From Planctomycetota bacterium (GTDB taxonomy: Bacteria; Planctomycetota; B15-G4), in the NCBI GenBank assembly GCA_029259715.1, contig JAJDEP010000018.1:1-42543 (forward strand): a stretch of DNA of 42,543 nucleotides. The letters run 5' to 3'. Both the position numbers and the translations under genes were made by a program. Under the pieces are notes generated by a model. The model searched no databases, was not told the origin of the DNA, and saw only the letters and a program-made list of their open reading frames with translations. Shown in pieces: positions 23,179-31,654 of the stretch. Position 1 is the first letter of the stretch. The number at the start of each line of letters is the position of its first letter.

Positions 23179-24888
23179 TCAGCGCTCCCCGTCCTGGGAC
23201 GGCGTGCCGTGGTCGTGGCCGGCCGGCATCGCGCCGCCGGTCGGGTTCATCATGCTGGGCTTGGCGCGGATCTGCATTTCGCTGTCGAGCTTGAAGGCGC
23301 CGTGCACGACCACGCGCTCGCCCTCGGCGAGCCCCGAACGCACGACGTACCAGTCGCCGGCCCGCGGGCCGAGCACCACCTCGCGCCCTTCGAACACCGC
23401 GCCGGTGGATGCGGCCTTCCTGCCCTCGGCATGCTCGGCGTGCTCGGCGTGCTCGGCCGCGGGCCGACGCACATAGACCACCGCGCGATCACCGGTGAGC
23501 AGCGGCGCCGTCGCCGGAATGACCAGCGAGAGGTCGGCGTCCGTCGCGCTGACGAAACCGAGCTCGGTGGCGGGCACGCGGTCCATGCCGCACACGCTGC
23601 ACTTGCCCGGCTCGGTCGAGGAGTCCTCGGGATGCATCGGGCACATCCACAGGTCGGCCATCTCCGGCTCGAGCGCCCGACCGCGCTCCGTGAGCTTCGC
23701 CTGCAGTCGCGCCCGCACGAACATGTCGGGCTTGAGGCGGCCGTCGGCGTTGTCGACGTTCACCCGCACCTTCACGGTCCGCGTGTGGTCGTCGAGCACC
23801 GGGTCGATGAAGGCCACGCGCCCCTCGAAGACCGCGCCCGGATCGCTCTCGGTGGTGAACTCGACGCGCTGGCCGAAGCGCAGCCAGACCATGTCCGATT
23901 CGTAGGCGTCGAGCAGGACCCACACCCGGCTCAGGTCGGCGATCTCGAAGAGGGGCGTGCCGGTCTCGACGTACTGGCCCTCGACGCCATGCTTGCGCAC
24001 GACCACGCCGCCCATGGGCGCATTGACGGTGACGCGCTCGAGCGGCTCGCCGTGTTCGATGATGTCGGCGATCTGCGCCGGCTCCAGGCCCCACAGGCGC
24101 AGGCGGTTCTTGGCCGCCACCACCGCCGCGTCCGTGCGCTCGGACACGATCGAGAGCGGACCCGCCGCGAGGGTCTTCGCCGTGGCGATGGCCTGCAGCA
24201 GCTCCTGCTGCGTGGCGATGAGCGTGGGGCTGTAGATCTCCACCATGTGGTCGCCCTCGCGCACGGTGACGCCGGTGAAGTCGACGAAGACCCGCTCGAG
24301 GCGTCCCGCGAAGCGCGCGGTGAGCGAGGCCATGCGCGTCTCGTCGAAGGCCACCTTGCCGACCATGCGCACCTCGTGGGACACGACGCGGCGCTCGACG
24401 GCGGCCGTCTCGATGTCGGCCAGGGCGATGGCGACGTCACTCAAGCGCAGCTCGCGAGAGGACGCCGAATCACCGTCCTGCTCGTCCTCGTCGACGGCGG
24501 GCACCAGGTCCATGCCGCACAGCGGGCAGTCGCCGGGCTCGGGCATGCGGATCTGGGGGTGCATCGAGCAGGTCCACACGCTCGCCGCCCCCGGCGAGGT
24601 CGCGTGCCCGTCACTCGTGTGCGAGGCGGCGGGGGTCGAGCCCGGCGGCGCGTGCGCCGGCGCGCAGGCCACGCGTCCCAGCACCAGACCGGCCACGAAG
24701 ATGAGCAGCCAGACGACGGCTCTGCCCTTGCGGGGCCGCGGCGCCGGAGGCTCGGGCACGGCAGGCGCGCTCGCAGCGTGCTCGGCCTCGGCGGGCTCCG
24801 TCACGGCCGGCTTGCTCACGGCAGGCTCGGGTACGGCGGCCCCAGTCGTGGGCTTGTCCGCGTCGGGCCTGTTCTCAGGTGTCTTCAT
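23179..24888 (-). CDS. cusB: CusB-like membrane fusion protein with two metal-binding domains
   Basis: A 569-residue periplasmic adaptor. A cytoplasmic N-terminal Pro/Ala/Glu/Val repeat region (about 15-50) precedes one membrane anchor (57-75). Residues about 105-130 hold a heavy-metal-binding domain, TCSMHPQIRMPEPGDCPLCGMDL. The barrel-sandwich and hairpin follow. A second copy of the domain (CPMHPEDSSTEPGKCSVCGMD) sits near 410-435, within the later adaptor region, and a HAE tripeptide repeat lies near 480. Two such domains in one adaptor are unusual. ATG start two bases after the CusC stop. It should pass Cu(I)/Ag(I) to the RND pump. Confidence 0.93.
   Translation of the reverse strand: MKTPENRPDADKPTTGAAVPEPAVSKPAVTEPAEAEHAASAPAVPEPPAPRPRKGRAVVWLLIFVAGLVLGRVACAPAHAPPGSTPAASHTSDGHATSPGAASVWTCSMHPQIRMPEPGDCPLCGMDLVPAVDEDEQDGDSASSRELRLSDVAIALADIETAAVERRVVSHEVRMVGKVAFDETRMASLTARFAGRLERVFVDFTGVTVREGDHMVEIYSPTLIATQQELLQAIATAKTLAAGPLSIVSERTDAAVVAAKNRLRLWGLEPAQIADIIEHGEPLERVTVNAPMGGVVVRKHGVEGQYVETGTPLFEIADLSRVWVLLDAYESDMVWLRFGQRVEFTTESDPGAVFEGRVAFIDPVLDDHTRTVKVRVNVDNADGRLKPDMFVRARLQAKLTERGRALEPEMADLWMCPMHPEDSSTEPGKCSVCGMDRVPATELGFVSATDADLSLVIPATAPLLTGDRAVVYVRRPAAEHAEHAEHAEGRKAASTGAVFEGREVVLGPRAGDWYVVRSGLAEGERVVVHGAFKLDSEMQIRAKPSMMNPTGGAMPAGHDHGTPSQDGER
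23425..23460. repeat. 9-bp in-frame tandem repeat in cusB
   Basis: Four units of CTCGGC(A/G)TG-like sequence encode EHAEHAEHAEG. The histidines spaced every three residues could bind metal ions, fitting the gene's role, but the repeat may simply be slippage. Confidence 0.75.
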
Positions 24889-24890
24889 GA

Positions 24891-26330
24891 TCAGCCATCC
24901 TCGGAAAGCGGGGCGCCCGTGAGACGGACGATGCGCGCGAGCGCCTGGGCGTGGTCGGCCCGGGCTCGTGCGGCGGCGAGCTGGAATTCGAGCAGGACGC
25001 GCTCGGCGTCGACCAACTCGAAGAAATCGACGGCGTCGGTCTGGTAAGCCACCAGGACGCTCTCGATGGATTGGCGCCCCTTGGGAACGAGGGTGCCCGA
25101 GTAGAGCGCGACGCGCCGGCCGGCATCACGGGCCCGGTAGAAGGCCATCTCGAGCTCGGCGCTCAGCTCGTTGTGGGCGGCGTTCACGGCGGCCATGGCG
25201 GCCGAGCGTTGTGCCGTCGCCTGGGCCACGCCCGCTTCGTAGCGGCGTCGACGGATGGGCAGGTCGATGCCGAACGACAAGGCCACCGCGTCGTCGCCCG
25301 AGCCGGACGTGCCCGCCATGCGCGCCGAACCGATGGCCGTGTAGTCCACGCCGATGGAGAAGTCGGGAGCGAATTCCTTGTCGGCGAGTTCGATCCGGAG
25401 TTCGGCGGCGTCGCGCAGGCGGCTCAGCCGTCGCAGGCTCGGATGACTGGTCAGCAGTCCGTCGACGAGCGCGACCTCGTCGAAGCCGACCGACGTGACG
25501 TCCGGCAAGTCGTGGAGGTCCGGGCTCCCCACCGCCGTCGCCGCCGGGCGATCGAGGGCCGCGTTGAGGCGCGCCTCGAGCGGGCGTCGCAGATCCTGCA
25601 GCGTGCGCTGACGGTCGTCGAGCTTGCCGAGTTCGACCTGCGCGCGGATCACGTCGGCGTCACCGCCCGCGCCGGTTGAGTAACGCACCCGGGCGATCTC
25701 CTCCCAGTGGGAGAGGATCGCGAGGTGCTCCTGGGTGATGGCGACGGCCTCGGCCAGGTAGGCCAGCTCGTACCACGCGTCGCGCACGGCCTGCTGGGCG
25801 TGCAAGCGGCGCTCGGCGACCTGTTCGCGCGCCGCCTCCGCTCGCAGGACGGCGATCTTCCCTGCGAGGTCGAGCTTGCCGAACCACGGGAACGATTGGG
25901 ACAGGCCCAGGCGCCACTCCATCGGCCCGGTGCGTGTCTCGACCTCCTGGACGAACACGCCCACGCTCAGGCGCGGATCGGCGAGGGAGGTGACCTGGGG
26001 CACCCGTTCGAGGGCGGCGCGCCAGAGTTGGTGCGCCTCCCGCACGGACGCATTGCGCCGGGCGGCCCGGGCGAGATGCCCGTTCAGGCTCTCGTCGGGC
26101 GGGGCGGTGGAGGCTTCTGCCTGCGCCGTCGCCTCAGCGGCAGCCCCCTCAGCGGCCCCCGCACCGGCCGGCATCGGCGTGGCGGTCTCGGGTGATGCGG
26201 CCCGCCAGGCGGACAGACCTTGCTCGTACGCCTCGGGAACCGAGGAGCACGACGACAACACCGCACCGACGACGGCTGCGACCATTCCGGTCGCGGCGCG
26301 CCGCCGGGCGGCGGTGGGATCTGTCGTTAC
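24891..26330 (-). CDS. cusC: CusC/TolC-like outer-membrane efflux lipoprotein
   Basis: An outer-membrane channel protein with two long alpha-helical repeats rich in Ala/Leu/Glu (about 80-270 and 290-470) typical of the TolC/OEP family, including SFPWFGKLDLAGKI. The N-terminus has an Arg-rich n-region, a short hydrophobic segment and the lipobox VLSSC. The Arg triplet lies upstream of the first in-frame ATG of this segment (26285), so translation probably starts earlier. The preceding gene's TAA overlaps a codon GTA at 26328-26330, exactly where a GTG in a GTGA overlap would be expected. ATG at 26408 is the alternative. Function as metal exit duct is secure from the CusB and CusA neighbours; the start is not. 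Confidence 0.85.
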   Translation of the reverse strand, partial: VTTDPTAARRRAATGMVAAVVGAVLSSCSSVPEAYEQGLSAWRAASPETATPMPAGAGAAEGAAAEATAQAEASTAPPDESLNGHLARAARRNASVREAHQLWRAALERVPQVTSLADPRLSVGVFVQEVETRTGPMEWRLGLSQSFPWFGKLDLAGKIAVLRAEAAREQVAERRLHAQQAVRDAWYELAYLAEAVAITQEHLAILSHWEEIARVRYSTGAGGDADVIRAQVELGKLDDRQRTLQDLRRPLEARLNAALDRPAATAVGSPDLHDLPDVTSVGFDEVALVDGLLTSHPSLRRLSRLRDAAELRIELADKEFAPDFSIGVDYTAIGSARMAGTSGSGDDAVALSFGIDLPIRRRRYEAGVAQATAQRSAAMAAVNAAHNELSAELEMAFYRARDAGRRVALYSGTLVPKGRQSIESVLVAYQTDAVDFFELVDAERVLLEFQLAAARARADHAQALARIVRLTGAPLSEDG

Positions 26331-26605
26331 TCGGGGAGCTTGAAGCCGGCCTCGGCCAGCTTCGCGATCTGCTCGGGCTCGCTCAGAGCCGCAAACTTGG
26401 GTGCGCATCCGCCACAACAGAACCCGATTTCGTGGCCCCTGAAGTCGTAGCTCTCACCCGCTTCCACGGGGTTGCCCATCATCGGGCAGAGAGCGTTGAC
26501 GAATTCACTGGCCTCACCTTCGAGACCGCCCTCGGAGACTTCCGAAGAGCAGGCCACGCAGAAGAGGAGCGACAGGGACAGCACGGAGGTCCATGCCTTG
26601 TTCAT
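26327..26605 (-). CDS. YHS-domain lipoprotein
   Basis: A 92-residue secreted protein. The signal peptide MNKAWTSVLSLSLLFCVAC leads to a lipid-modifiable Cys19. The mature part is one YHS/TRASH-like domain: ALCPMMGNPVE, then GHEIGFCCGGCAPKF, with CP, CC and C as likely ligands. It matches the YHS domain of the last gene in this operon in layout. The ATG at 26605 has GGAG eight bases upstream and the family length, so the longer upstream frame is not used. Probable periplasmic metal sequestration before efflux. Confidence 0.88.
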   Translation of the reverse strand: MNKAWTSVLSLSLLFCVACSSEVSEGGLEGEASEFVNALCPMMGNPVEAGESYDFRGHEIGFCCGGCAPKFAALSEPEQIAKLAEAGFKLPE

Positions 26606-26634
26606 GACAATTCTCCAGTTTTGGAAAGACGTTT

Positions 26635-26655
26635 CGCGATGGGGAGACCATCGCG
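26635..26655 (-). other. 8-bp perfect stem-loop between first and second genes of the metal operon
   Basis: CGCGATGG (26635-26642) and CCATCGCG (26648-26655) form a perfect stem with a five-base loop, in the 138-base gap after the Cys-rich gene and 30 bases before the YHS gene's ATG. No U run follows, so it may protect or process mRNA, partially terminate, or be a DNA operator. Confidence 0.5.
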
Positions 26656-26743
26656 CCGAGGAGTCTGCGAACCGAGCGTCGGCCATGAGCAGTGCTCACG
26701 GTGGGCTGCGACGCGCAGCGGGTCCCCGGTCAGATCGAACAGA

Positions 26744-27100
26744 TCAGAGCGTGAGCGCGCAGTACAACAATCGGCACGGCGCACGGGCGCGCACCGGCGC
26801 GGCGGTTCCTTGCGTGGGGACGGCATTCACCGACACGAACGGGAGCAAGGCGCGGTCGTCGTCCGCCGGATCCCAGTCCACCACCAGCGTGGCGCCGGCG
26901 AGGGGCTGCACGGGCGGAAGCTCGGACGGAACGGTGATCTCGCAAGGACACTCGTCGCTGCCCACGGAGACGTCGGGGCGCGGTCCGCAGCAACAGAGGT
27001 CGCAGTCGCCCGTGTTCCAGGCAGCCGCCACCGGCGCGGCCGTGGCCAGCAGGGCCAGGGTCACGAGGAGCACGACGGCGAGGGGGCTGCGGAGTCCCAT
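26744..27100 (-). CDS. small secreted Cys-rich protein, first gene of the metal operon
   Basis: A 118-residue protein with a clear signal peptide (residues 1-27, cleavage near VAAA). The mature N-terminus has DCDLCCCGPRPD followed by ECPCE, and the C-terminus ends PCRLLYCALTL: about eight cysteines in a short chain. The ATG at 27100 has AGGGA five bases upstream. The middle is Pro/Val-rich with a probable beta sandwich. No family is recognised. Its place as first gene of a copper-type efflux operon suggests a periplasmic metal-binding protein; disulfide-rich folding without metal is the alternative. Confidence 0.75.
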   Translation of the reverse strand: MGLRSPLAVVLLVTLALLATAAPVAAAWNTGDCDLCCCGPRPDVSVGSDECPCEITVPSELPPVQPLAGATLVVDWDPADDDRALLPFVSVNAVPTQGTAAPVRARAPCRLLYCALTL

Positions 27101-27143
27101 GCTTTCCCTTATCGGTGGATCACGGGGTGGGATGAACCCGCGC

Positions 27144-27149
27144 ATTGTA
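27144..27149 (-). promoter_or_regulatory. -10 element of the metal operon
   Basis: TACAAT on the minus strand (five of six to consensus), 43 bases upstream of the Cys-rich gene's ATG. No good TTGACA lies at 16-18 bases, which is usual for promoters needing an activator; a MerR- or CopR-type regulator would then have to be encoded elsewhere. Confidence 0.45.
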
Positions 27150-27267
27150 GCCTCGGCGTCGATCCGGGCCCATCCCGTACGCCCCCCGGCTCGGCCGCCC
27201 CTCCGGGACTACCCGAATCCGGCGGCTCCCGGCCACCTTCTCCCGCGATCCATCGCTTCGACGCTGA

Positions 27268-27273
27268 TAGAGT
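27268..27273 (+). promoter_or_regulatory. -10 element of leaderless FIST gene
   Basis: TAGAGT, then seven bases (GCCGCCC), then ATG at 27281; there is no ribosome site. The same GCCGCCCATG context follows the -10 of the acetyltransferase gene. Confidence 0.4.
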
Positions 27274-27280
27274 GCCGCCC

Positions 27281-28462
27281 ATGAAGTGCGCCACCGTGAT
27301 CACCACCACGCCGGACATCATTCCCGCCCTGGACGGGCTGTGTGACCGCCTGTCCGCCGATCTCGACGGGGCGCGGCCCAGCCTCCTGGTGGCTTACTAC
27401 ACCCCCCACCATCGCGGCGAGGTCGGCGCCATCCGCGACAAGCTGCTCGAGCGACTCGACCCCGAACACCTGCTCGGCTGTCCGGCCATCGGCATCATCG
27501 GTGAAGACGTGGAGGTGGAGGGCCAGGCCGGCCTCACGCTCTGGGCCGGGCACTTCCCCGGCGTGGAGATCGAGCCCTTCCGGCTCGAGACGATCACCGA
27601 CGAGAGCGCCGGTGAGGACGGCGACACCCAGGCGACCCAGCTCACCGGCTGGCCCGAGCGCGTCCCGGAAGACCCGGGCTTCCTGCTGCTCGTCGACCCC
27701 TACACCACGCCGGCCGACGACCTCCTGGCGATCCTCGACGAACGCCACCCGGGCGCGCCCGTGCTCGGCGGCATGGCCAGCGGCGCCACGGGTCCCGGCG
27801 ACGCCCTGCTCATGACCACCGAGGGCCTGCACGACTCGGGCTCCATCGGCATCGCCGTGGGCGGCAGCGTCCGCCTCGCCCCCGTGGTCTCGCAGGGTTG
27901 CCGCCCCATCGGGCACCACTTCGTCATCACCGCCGCCGATCGCAACGTGATCAAGACCCTCGGGGGCAAGCCGGCGTTGAGCCAGCTGCGCAGCCTGGTC
28001 GACCAGGTCACCCAGGAAGACCGCGAGCTCATGCAGCGCGCCCTGCACGTGGGCCGGGTCGTCGACGAGCGCAAGAGCACCTACGAGCAGGGCGACTTCC
28101 TCGTGCGCAACGTGCTGGGCATCAACCCCGACAACGAATCCATCGCCATCAGCGACTTCGTGCGCGCCGGCCAGACGATCCAATTCATGGTGCGCGATGC
28201 GGAAGCCGCCTCCGCCGAATTCGAGGAGCTGCTGCAACGCGAGGCCGACACGCCGGCGCTGGGTGCGCTGCTGTTCTCATGCAACGGCCGGGGCCAGCGC
28301 TTCTTCGGCGTGGCCCATCACGACGTGCGCCGGGTGCACAACGCCGTGGGGGAGGTGCCCACCTCCGGGTTCTTCGCCGCCGGCGAGATCGGCCCGGTGG
28401 GCGGCAAGCCCTTCCTGCACGGCTTCACCGCCAGCGTGGCCCTGTTCAAGCGCCGCGACTGA
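27281..28462 (+). CDS. FIST-domain sensory protein
   Basis: A 393-residue cytoplasmic protein with the FIST N and FIST C domains in order. The N part (about 15-210) includes PSLLVAYYTPHHR and LLGCPAIGIIGE, and ends in the Gly-rich GGMASGATGPGDALL. The C part (about 225-390) includes EDRELMQRALHVGRVV, FLVRNVLGINPDN and ALLFSCNGRGQRFFG, ending with GFFAAGEIGPVGGKPFLHGFTASVALF. FIST domains bind small ligands such as amino acids and are often fused to signalling domains; here it stands alone, with no kinase or methyl-accepting gene beside it. It is transcribed away from the metal operon. Confidence 0.9.
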   Translation: MKCATVITTTPDIIPALDGLCDRLSADLDGARPSLLVAYYTPHHRGEVGAIRDKLLERLDPEHLLGCPAIGIIGEDVEVEGQAGLTLWAGHFPGVEIEPFRLETITDESAGEDGDTQATQLTGWPERVPEDPGFLLLVDPYTTPADDLLAILDERHPGAPVLGGMASGATGPGDALLMTTEGLHDSGSIGIAVGGSVRLAPVVSQGCRPIGHHFVITAADRNVIKTLGGKPALSQLRSLVDQVTQEDRELMQRALHVGRVVDERKSTYEQGDFLVRNVLGINPDNESIAISDFVRAGQTIQFMVRDAEAASAEFEELLQREADTPALGALLFSCNGRGQRFFGVAHHDVRRVHNAVGEVPTSGFFAAGEIGPVGGKPFLHGFTASVALFKRRD

Positions 28463-28464
28463 GC

Positions 28465-28529
28465 ACGCGCCTCTCGGCGGCGCTCAAGCCTTGCGGTTGA
28501 GCCCACGCCCCTCGGCCGCGCTCAGGCCT
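28465..28529. repeat. imperfect direct repeat spanning a gene end
   Basis: About 26 bases after the FIST stop (28465-28491, containing CTCGGCGGCGCTCAAGCCT) recur imperfectly 38-40 bases further on (28505-28529, CTCGGCCGCGCTCAGGCCT), where they encode the C-terminus and stop of the symporter gene on the minus strand. Confidence 0.55.
28482..28502. terminator. possible bidirectional terminator between convergent genes
   Basis: GCTCAA (28482-28487) and TTGAGC (28497-28502) form an inverted repeat, extended inside by CC/GG. It lies between the stops of the convergent FIST and symporter genes. No T tract follows on either strand, so it may need other factors. Confidence 0.4.
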
Positions 28530-29970
28530 CGCCGCGGAGCCCCGACGCTCGCGGCCGGGTGCACAGGCTCACCCCGATGAGCACCACGCTGGCCACGACG
28601 ATGGACGGGATGACCGCGTCCACCCGCGTGCCCTCGGGCAACTCGAGCGCGCGGGCCAGCACCTCGCTCAGGTCGTTGTTGCGCCAGACGATGGCCGTCG
28701 TCACCGCGGTGACCATGGAGGCCACGGCCCCCGCCGGCGTCGCGCGACGCCAGAACAACGCCGCGAGCAGCACCGGCGTGATGCCCACCCCGTAGAGGGT
28801 GTAGGCGAACAGAGCGACGCCGAAGAAGCCCTCCGACGCCGTGGCCAGCGCCAGCGCCAGGCCGCACAGCACGAAGACGAGCACTCGCGCCGCCTTGAGC
28901 AGCTCGGCGTCGCCGGCGTCGCGCCGCGCGAAGCGCTGATAGACGTCGCGCAGGAGGGAGGCTGACGAGCTGAGCAGGAAGCTGTCGGCCGTGGAGATGA
29001 TCACGGCGAGGATGGTGGCCGCCAGCAGGGCGCCGAGCACCGCCGGCATGGGACCGAGCGCCAGCTCGGGCACCACCATGCCCGCCTCGGGCAGGTCGGG
29101 GAGCAGGGCCCGGCCGCCGATGGCGAGCAGCAGGATGGCGCCGTCGACCACCAGCACCGCCGGGATCAACCACAGGGCCGCCCGCCGAGCCGCCCGGTCG
29201 CTGTTCGCCGAGAGGAAGCGCTGGTGCAGATTGGCGTCGCCGATGAGCAACAGGAACGACGGCAGCAACACCGAGGCCAGGTCGAAGGCCGTGTAGTGGC
29301 CGCCGACGGTGCGGCCGCTCTCGGGCAAGGCTTCGATGATGGCGTCCCATCCGCCGGCTTCGACGAGCACCCAGGCCAGGCCCGCGAGCACGCCGCCGGT
29401 CATCAGGATGCCGTTCAGGCAGTCGGTGACGGCCACGCTCATGAGCCCCGCCAACGCGGTGTAGGTGGCGATGAACAGCGCCACGACGATCAACAGGGGC
29501 AGGTGCAGGTCGGCGCCCGACTCGGTCAGCCCGGCGCTCAGCGACAGGCGTTCGAGCAGGCCCGCGCCCGCGCGCAGCTGGTACGAGACGATCACAACGT
29601 AGGCCGAGACCAGGGTCAGCGTGCCGAGCACCCGCGCGCCCACGCCGAAGCGTTCCTCCAGCAGGTCCTGCAGCGTGAAGCGTCCCTGCGCCCGCACCCG
29701 CGTCGACAGCACCACCATCATGAGCAGACCCACGATGGGCGAGAGCAGCAACAGCAACGCGGGCAACCCGCGCGTGTAGGCCTCCTCGGCGTTGCCGTAG
29801 ATCGAGCCGGTGCCGGTCCAGGTGGCGAGCAGGGTGCCGACGAGGATGGGCACCGTGAGGCTGCGCCCGGCCAGGACGAAGCCGGCTTCGTCCTTCACCT
29901 TGCGGGACTTCATCACGCCGACGGCGATGAGCACGCTCAGGTAGACGGCGACGAAGATCAGTGCGAGCAT
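28522..29970 (-). CDS. sodium:solute symporter family protein
   Basis: A 482-residue polytopic inner-membrane protein with about 13 hydrophobic segments. Early features are the first helix LALIFVAVYLSVLIAVGV, the SSS-type loop EAGFVLAGRSLTVPILVGTLLATWTGTGSIYG, and LAGLMSVAVTDCLNGILM in the middle, which resembles the signature of the SSS family (proline, pantothenate, sugar or acetate/urea carriers). The substrate cannot be assigned. The ATG at 29970 has GGGAAG just upstream. It is divergent from the secreted hydrolase gene. Confidence 0.9.
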   Translation of the reverse strand: MLALIFVAVYLSVLIAVGVMKSRKVKDEAGFVLAGRSLTVPILVGTLLATWTGTGSIYGNAEEAYTRGLPALLLLLSPIVGLLMMVVLSTRVRAQGRFTLQDLLEERFGVGARVLGTLTLVSAYVVIVSYQLRAGAGLLERLSLSAGLTESGADLHLPLLIVVALFIATYTALAGLMSVAVTDCLNGILMTGGVLAGLAWVLVEAGGWDAIIEALPESGRTVGGHYTAFDLASVLLPSFLLLIGDANLHQRFLSANSDRAARRAALWLIPAVLVVDGAILLLAIGGRALLPDLPEAGMVVPELALGPMPAVLGALLAATILAVIISTADSFLLSSSASLLRDVYQRFARRDAGDAELLKAARVLVFVLCGLALALATASEGFFGVALFAYTLYGVGITPVLLAALFWRRATPAGAVASMVTAVTTAIVWRNNDLSEVLARALELPEGTRVDAVIPSIVVASVVLIGVSLCTRPRASGLRGEA

Positions 29971-30051
29971 GCTTCCCGCGTCCCCCTCACGAAGGCCCTG
30001 GCGGTCGGACCGGCGTTTCCTCGGCTGCCCCAACGATGGCCGTCGGTGCGC

Positions 30052-30057
30052 TACACT
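30052..30057 (+). promoter_or_regulatory. -10 element of secreted hydrolase gene
   Basis: TACACT, 54 bases before the ATG. Unlike the leaderless genes, this one has a leader with GGAG about ten bases before the start codon. Confidence 0.35.
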
Positions 30058-30111
30058 CTAGCCCCGCACGGCCTCTCGCGAACACCTCCCGCGAAGACGG
30101 AGCTCCCCCGC

Positions 30112-31650
30112 ATGCGTCGCACCCTCGTCTCCGCGTTCTCCCTCGCGCTCGTCCTCGCCGCCCTCACCGCGCCCGCGCACGCCGGTGACGACCCGCTCGA
30201 GACGCTGCAGCCCGGCCCCTACGCCGTCGGCTTCATCGACTGGGACTTCGGCTCCGTCGAGCTCTCCGGCGTGAACGGCCCCGGCACCATCAACCGCGAT
30301 CACTTCGGCCGTGTGTTCTACCCGGCCACCGTCGCCGGCGAGGGCACGCCCGCGGCCAACGGTTTCCCGTTCCCGCTGATCGTGTGGGCCCACGGGCGCT
30401 TCCACCAGACGCCCTTCATCAACCACAACCACGAGCAGGCGGCCTACCTGACCGAGCACCTCGCGAGCTGGGGCTTCTTCGTCGCGTCGGTGAACCTCGA
30501 CGTGGTCGGCGCCTTCTCCTTCCCGGCGGCCATCCCCCAGCGGGCCGAGCTGATCCACCACACGCTGAGCGCCTTCTTCGCCTTCGACCCGAACGAGGTG
30601 CTGATCGACCGCACCCGCATCGGCGTCGCCGGTCACAGCCGCGGCGGCGACGGGGCCATCCAGGCCTGGCTCACCAACCCCGACGGGCATCCCATCCACG
30701 CCGTGGCCACCATCTCGCCCACCGACTTCGACGACACCTCGCTCGGGGCGGTGCCGTACCTCGGGCTCTACGGCAGCAAGGACGGCGACGTCAACAACGG
30801 CTGGCCCATCAAGCAGTACGACAAGGCCAGCGGCGCGACCAAGGCCTTCGAGTACATCCACGGCGCGAACCACTTCTGGTTCACCGACACGATCCACTTC
30901 TCGGGCGAAGGCAACGGCGACATCACCCGGGCCCAGCACCACGAGATCGCGCGCTCGACCATGGCGCACTTCTTCCGGTCGGCGTTCGGACTCAACAACG
31001 ACCCGGACTTCACCGAGCTGGCCGACGGACCCGGGCTCGCGCCGCTCACCGACGTGATCGAGATCCTGCCCAACTACAGCAACCCCACCCACTACGTGAT
31101 CAACAACGTCGAGGCCTTCCCGATCAACCCGAGCCTCAACTCCCAGGGATTGCTCTCGGCCGGATCGCTGCTCACGCTGCTCGACGAGCAGGGCCTCAAC
31201 AACGCCGGCCAGACCTTCTACCACCGCACGAAGGCGGTGCGCGCCGAGTTCAACGCGCCGGGCCCGAGCGCGCCCTTCTACCTCGAGGAGGTCTCGCCGT
31301 TCGTCGACCCCTCGCAGTGGGACTTCCTCTCCTTCCGCGCGCTGCAGAAAGTCAACGGCCCGCTCAACACGCCCGGCGTCGAGCAGGAGTTCACCGTGGC
31401 GGTGGTCGACGCCGCGGGCGAGGTGGCCACCGTGCCCCTGACCGACCACGGCAAGGTCGTCTGGCCGGCCACGCACACGGGCAGCTCCTTCCCGCAGAAG
31501 AGCGTGCTGCGTACGACGCGCATCCCGCTGCGCGCCTTCAAGACCGCCAACAACCTGCTCCAGCTCTCGCAGATCCGTTACATCGCCGTCGTCTTCAACC
31601 AGAACGACGCCGGCGACCTGCGCCTCGACGACTTCGTGTTCACGGACTGA
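30112..31650 (+). CDS. secreted alpha/beta hydrolase with C-terminal beta domain
   Basis: A 512-residue exported protein. The signal peptide ends PAHAG at residue 24. Residues about 35-290 are an alpha/beta hydrolase of the dienelactone-hydrolase/cutinase-like type: VWAHGRF (oxyanion loop), GHSRGG with nucleophile S176, GSKDGDV with D224 or D226, and GANHFWF with H254. Residues about 310-512 form a beta-rich module, perhaps polymer- or carbohydrate-binding, ending in DLRLDDFVFTD. An extracellular esterase or polyester hydrolase is plausible, but the substrate is not determined. It sits four bases before the TIG-like gene, so both are co-transcribed. Confidence 0.88.
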   Translation: MRRTLVSAFSLALVLAALTAPAHAGDDPLETLQPGPYAVGFIDWDFGSVELSGVNGPGTINRDHFGRVFYPATVAGEGTPAANGFPFPLIVWAHGRFHQTPFINHNHEQAAYLTEHLASWGFFVASVNLDVVGAFSFPAAIPQRAELIHHTLSAFFAFDPNEVLIDRTRIGVAGHSRGGDGAIQAWLTNPDGHPIHAVATISPTDFDDTSLGAVPYLGLYGSKDGDVNNGWPIKQYDKASGATKAFEYIHGANHFWFTDTIHFSGEGNGDITRAQHHEIARSTMAHFFRSAFGLNNDPDFTELADGPGLAPLTDVIEILPNYSNPTHYVINNVEAFPINPSLNSQGLLSAGSLLTLLDEQGLNNAGQTFYHRTKAVRAEFNAPGPSAPFYLEEVSPFVDPSQWDFLSFRALQKVNGPLNTPGVEQEFTVAVVDAAGEVATVPLTDHGKVVWPATHTGSSFPQKSVLRTTRIPLRAFKTANNLLQLSQIRYIAVVFNQNDAGDLRLDDFVFTD

Positions 31651-31654
31651 TGCC

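Noticed and set aside
20725..25047. A plus-strand open frame of 1440 codons opposite cusA, cusB and cusC
   Set aside because: The opposite strand encodes clear pump proteins with family motifs; the plus frame is Gln/His/Arg/Gly-rich without domains, the usual mirror of GC-rich coding sequence.
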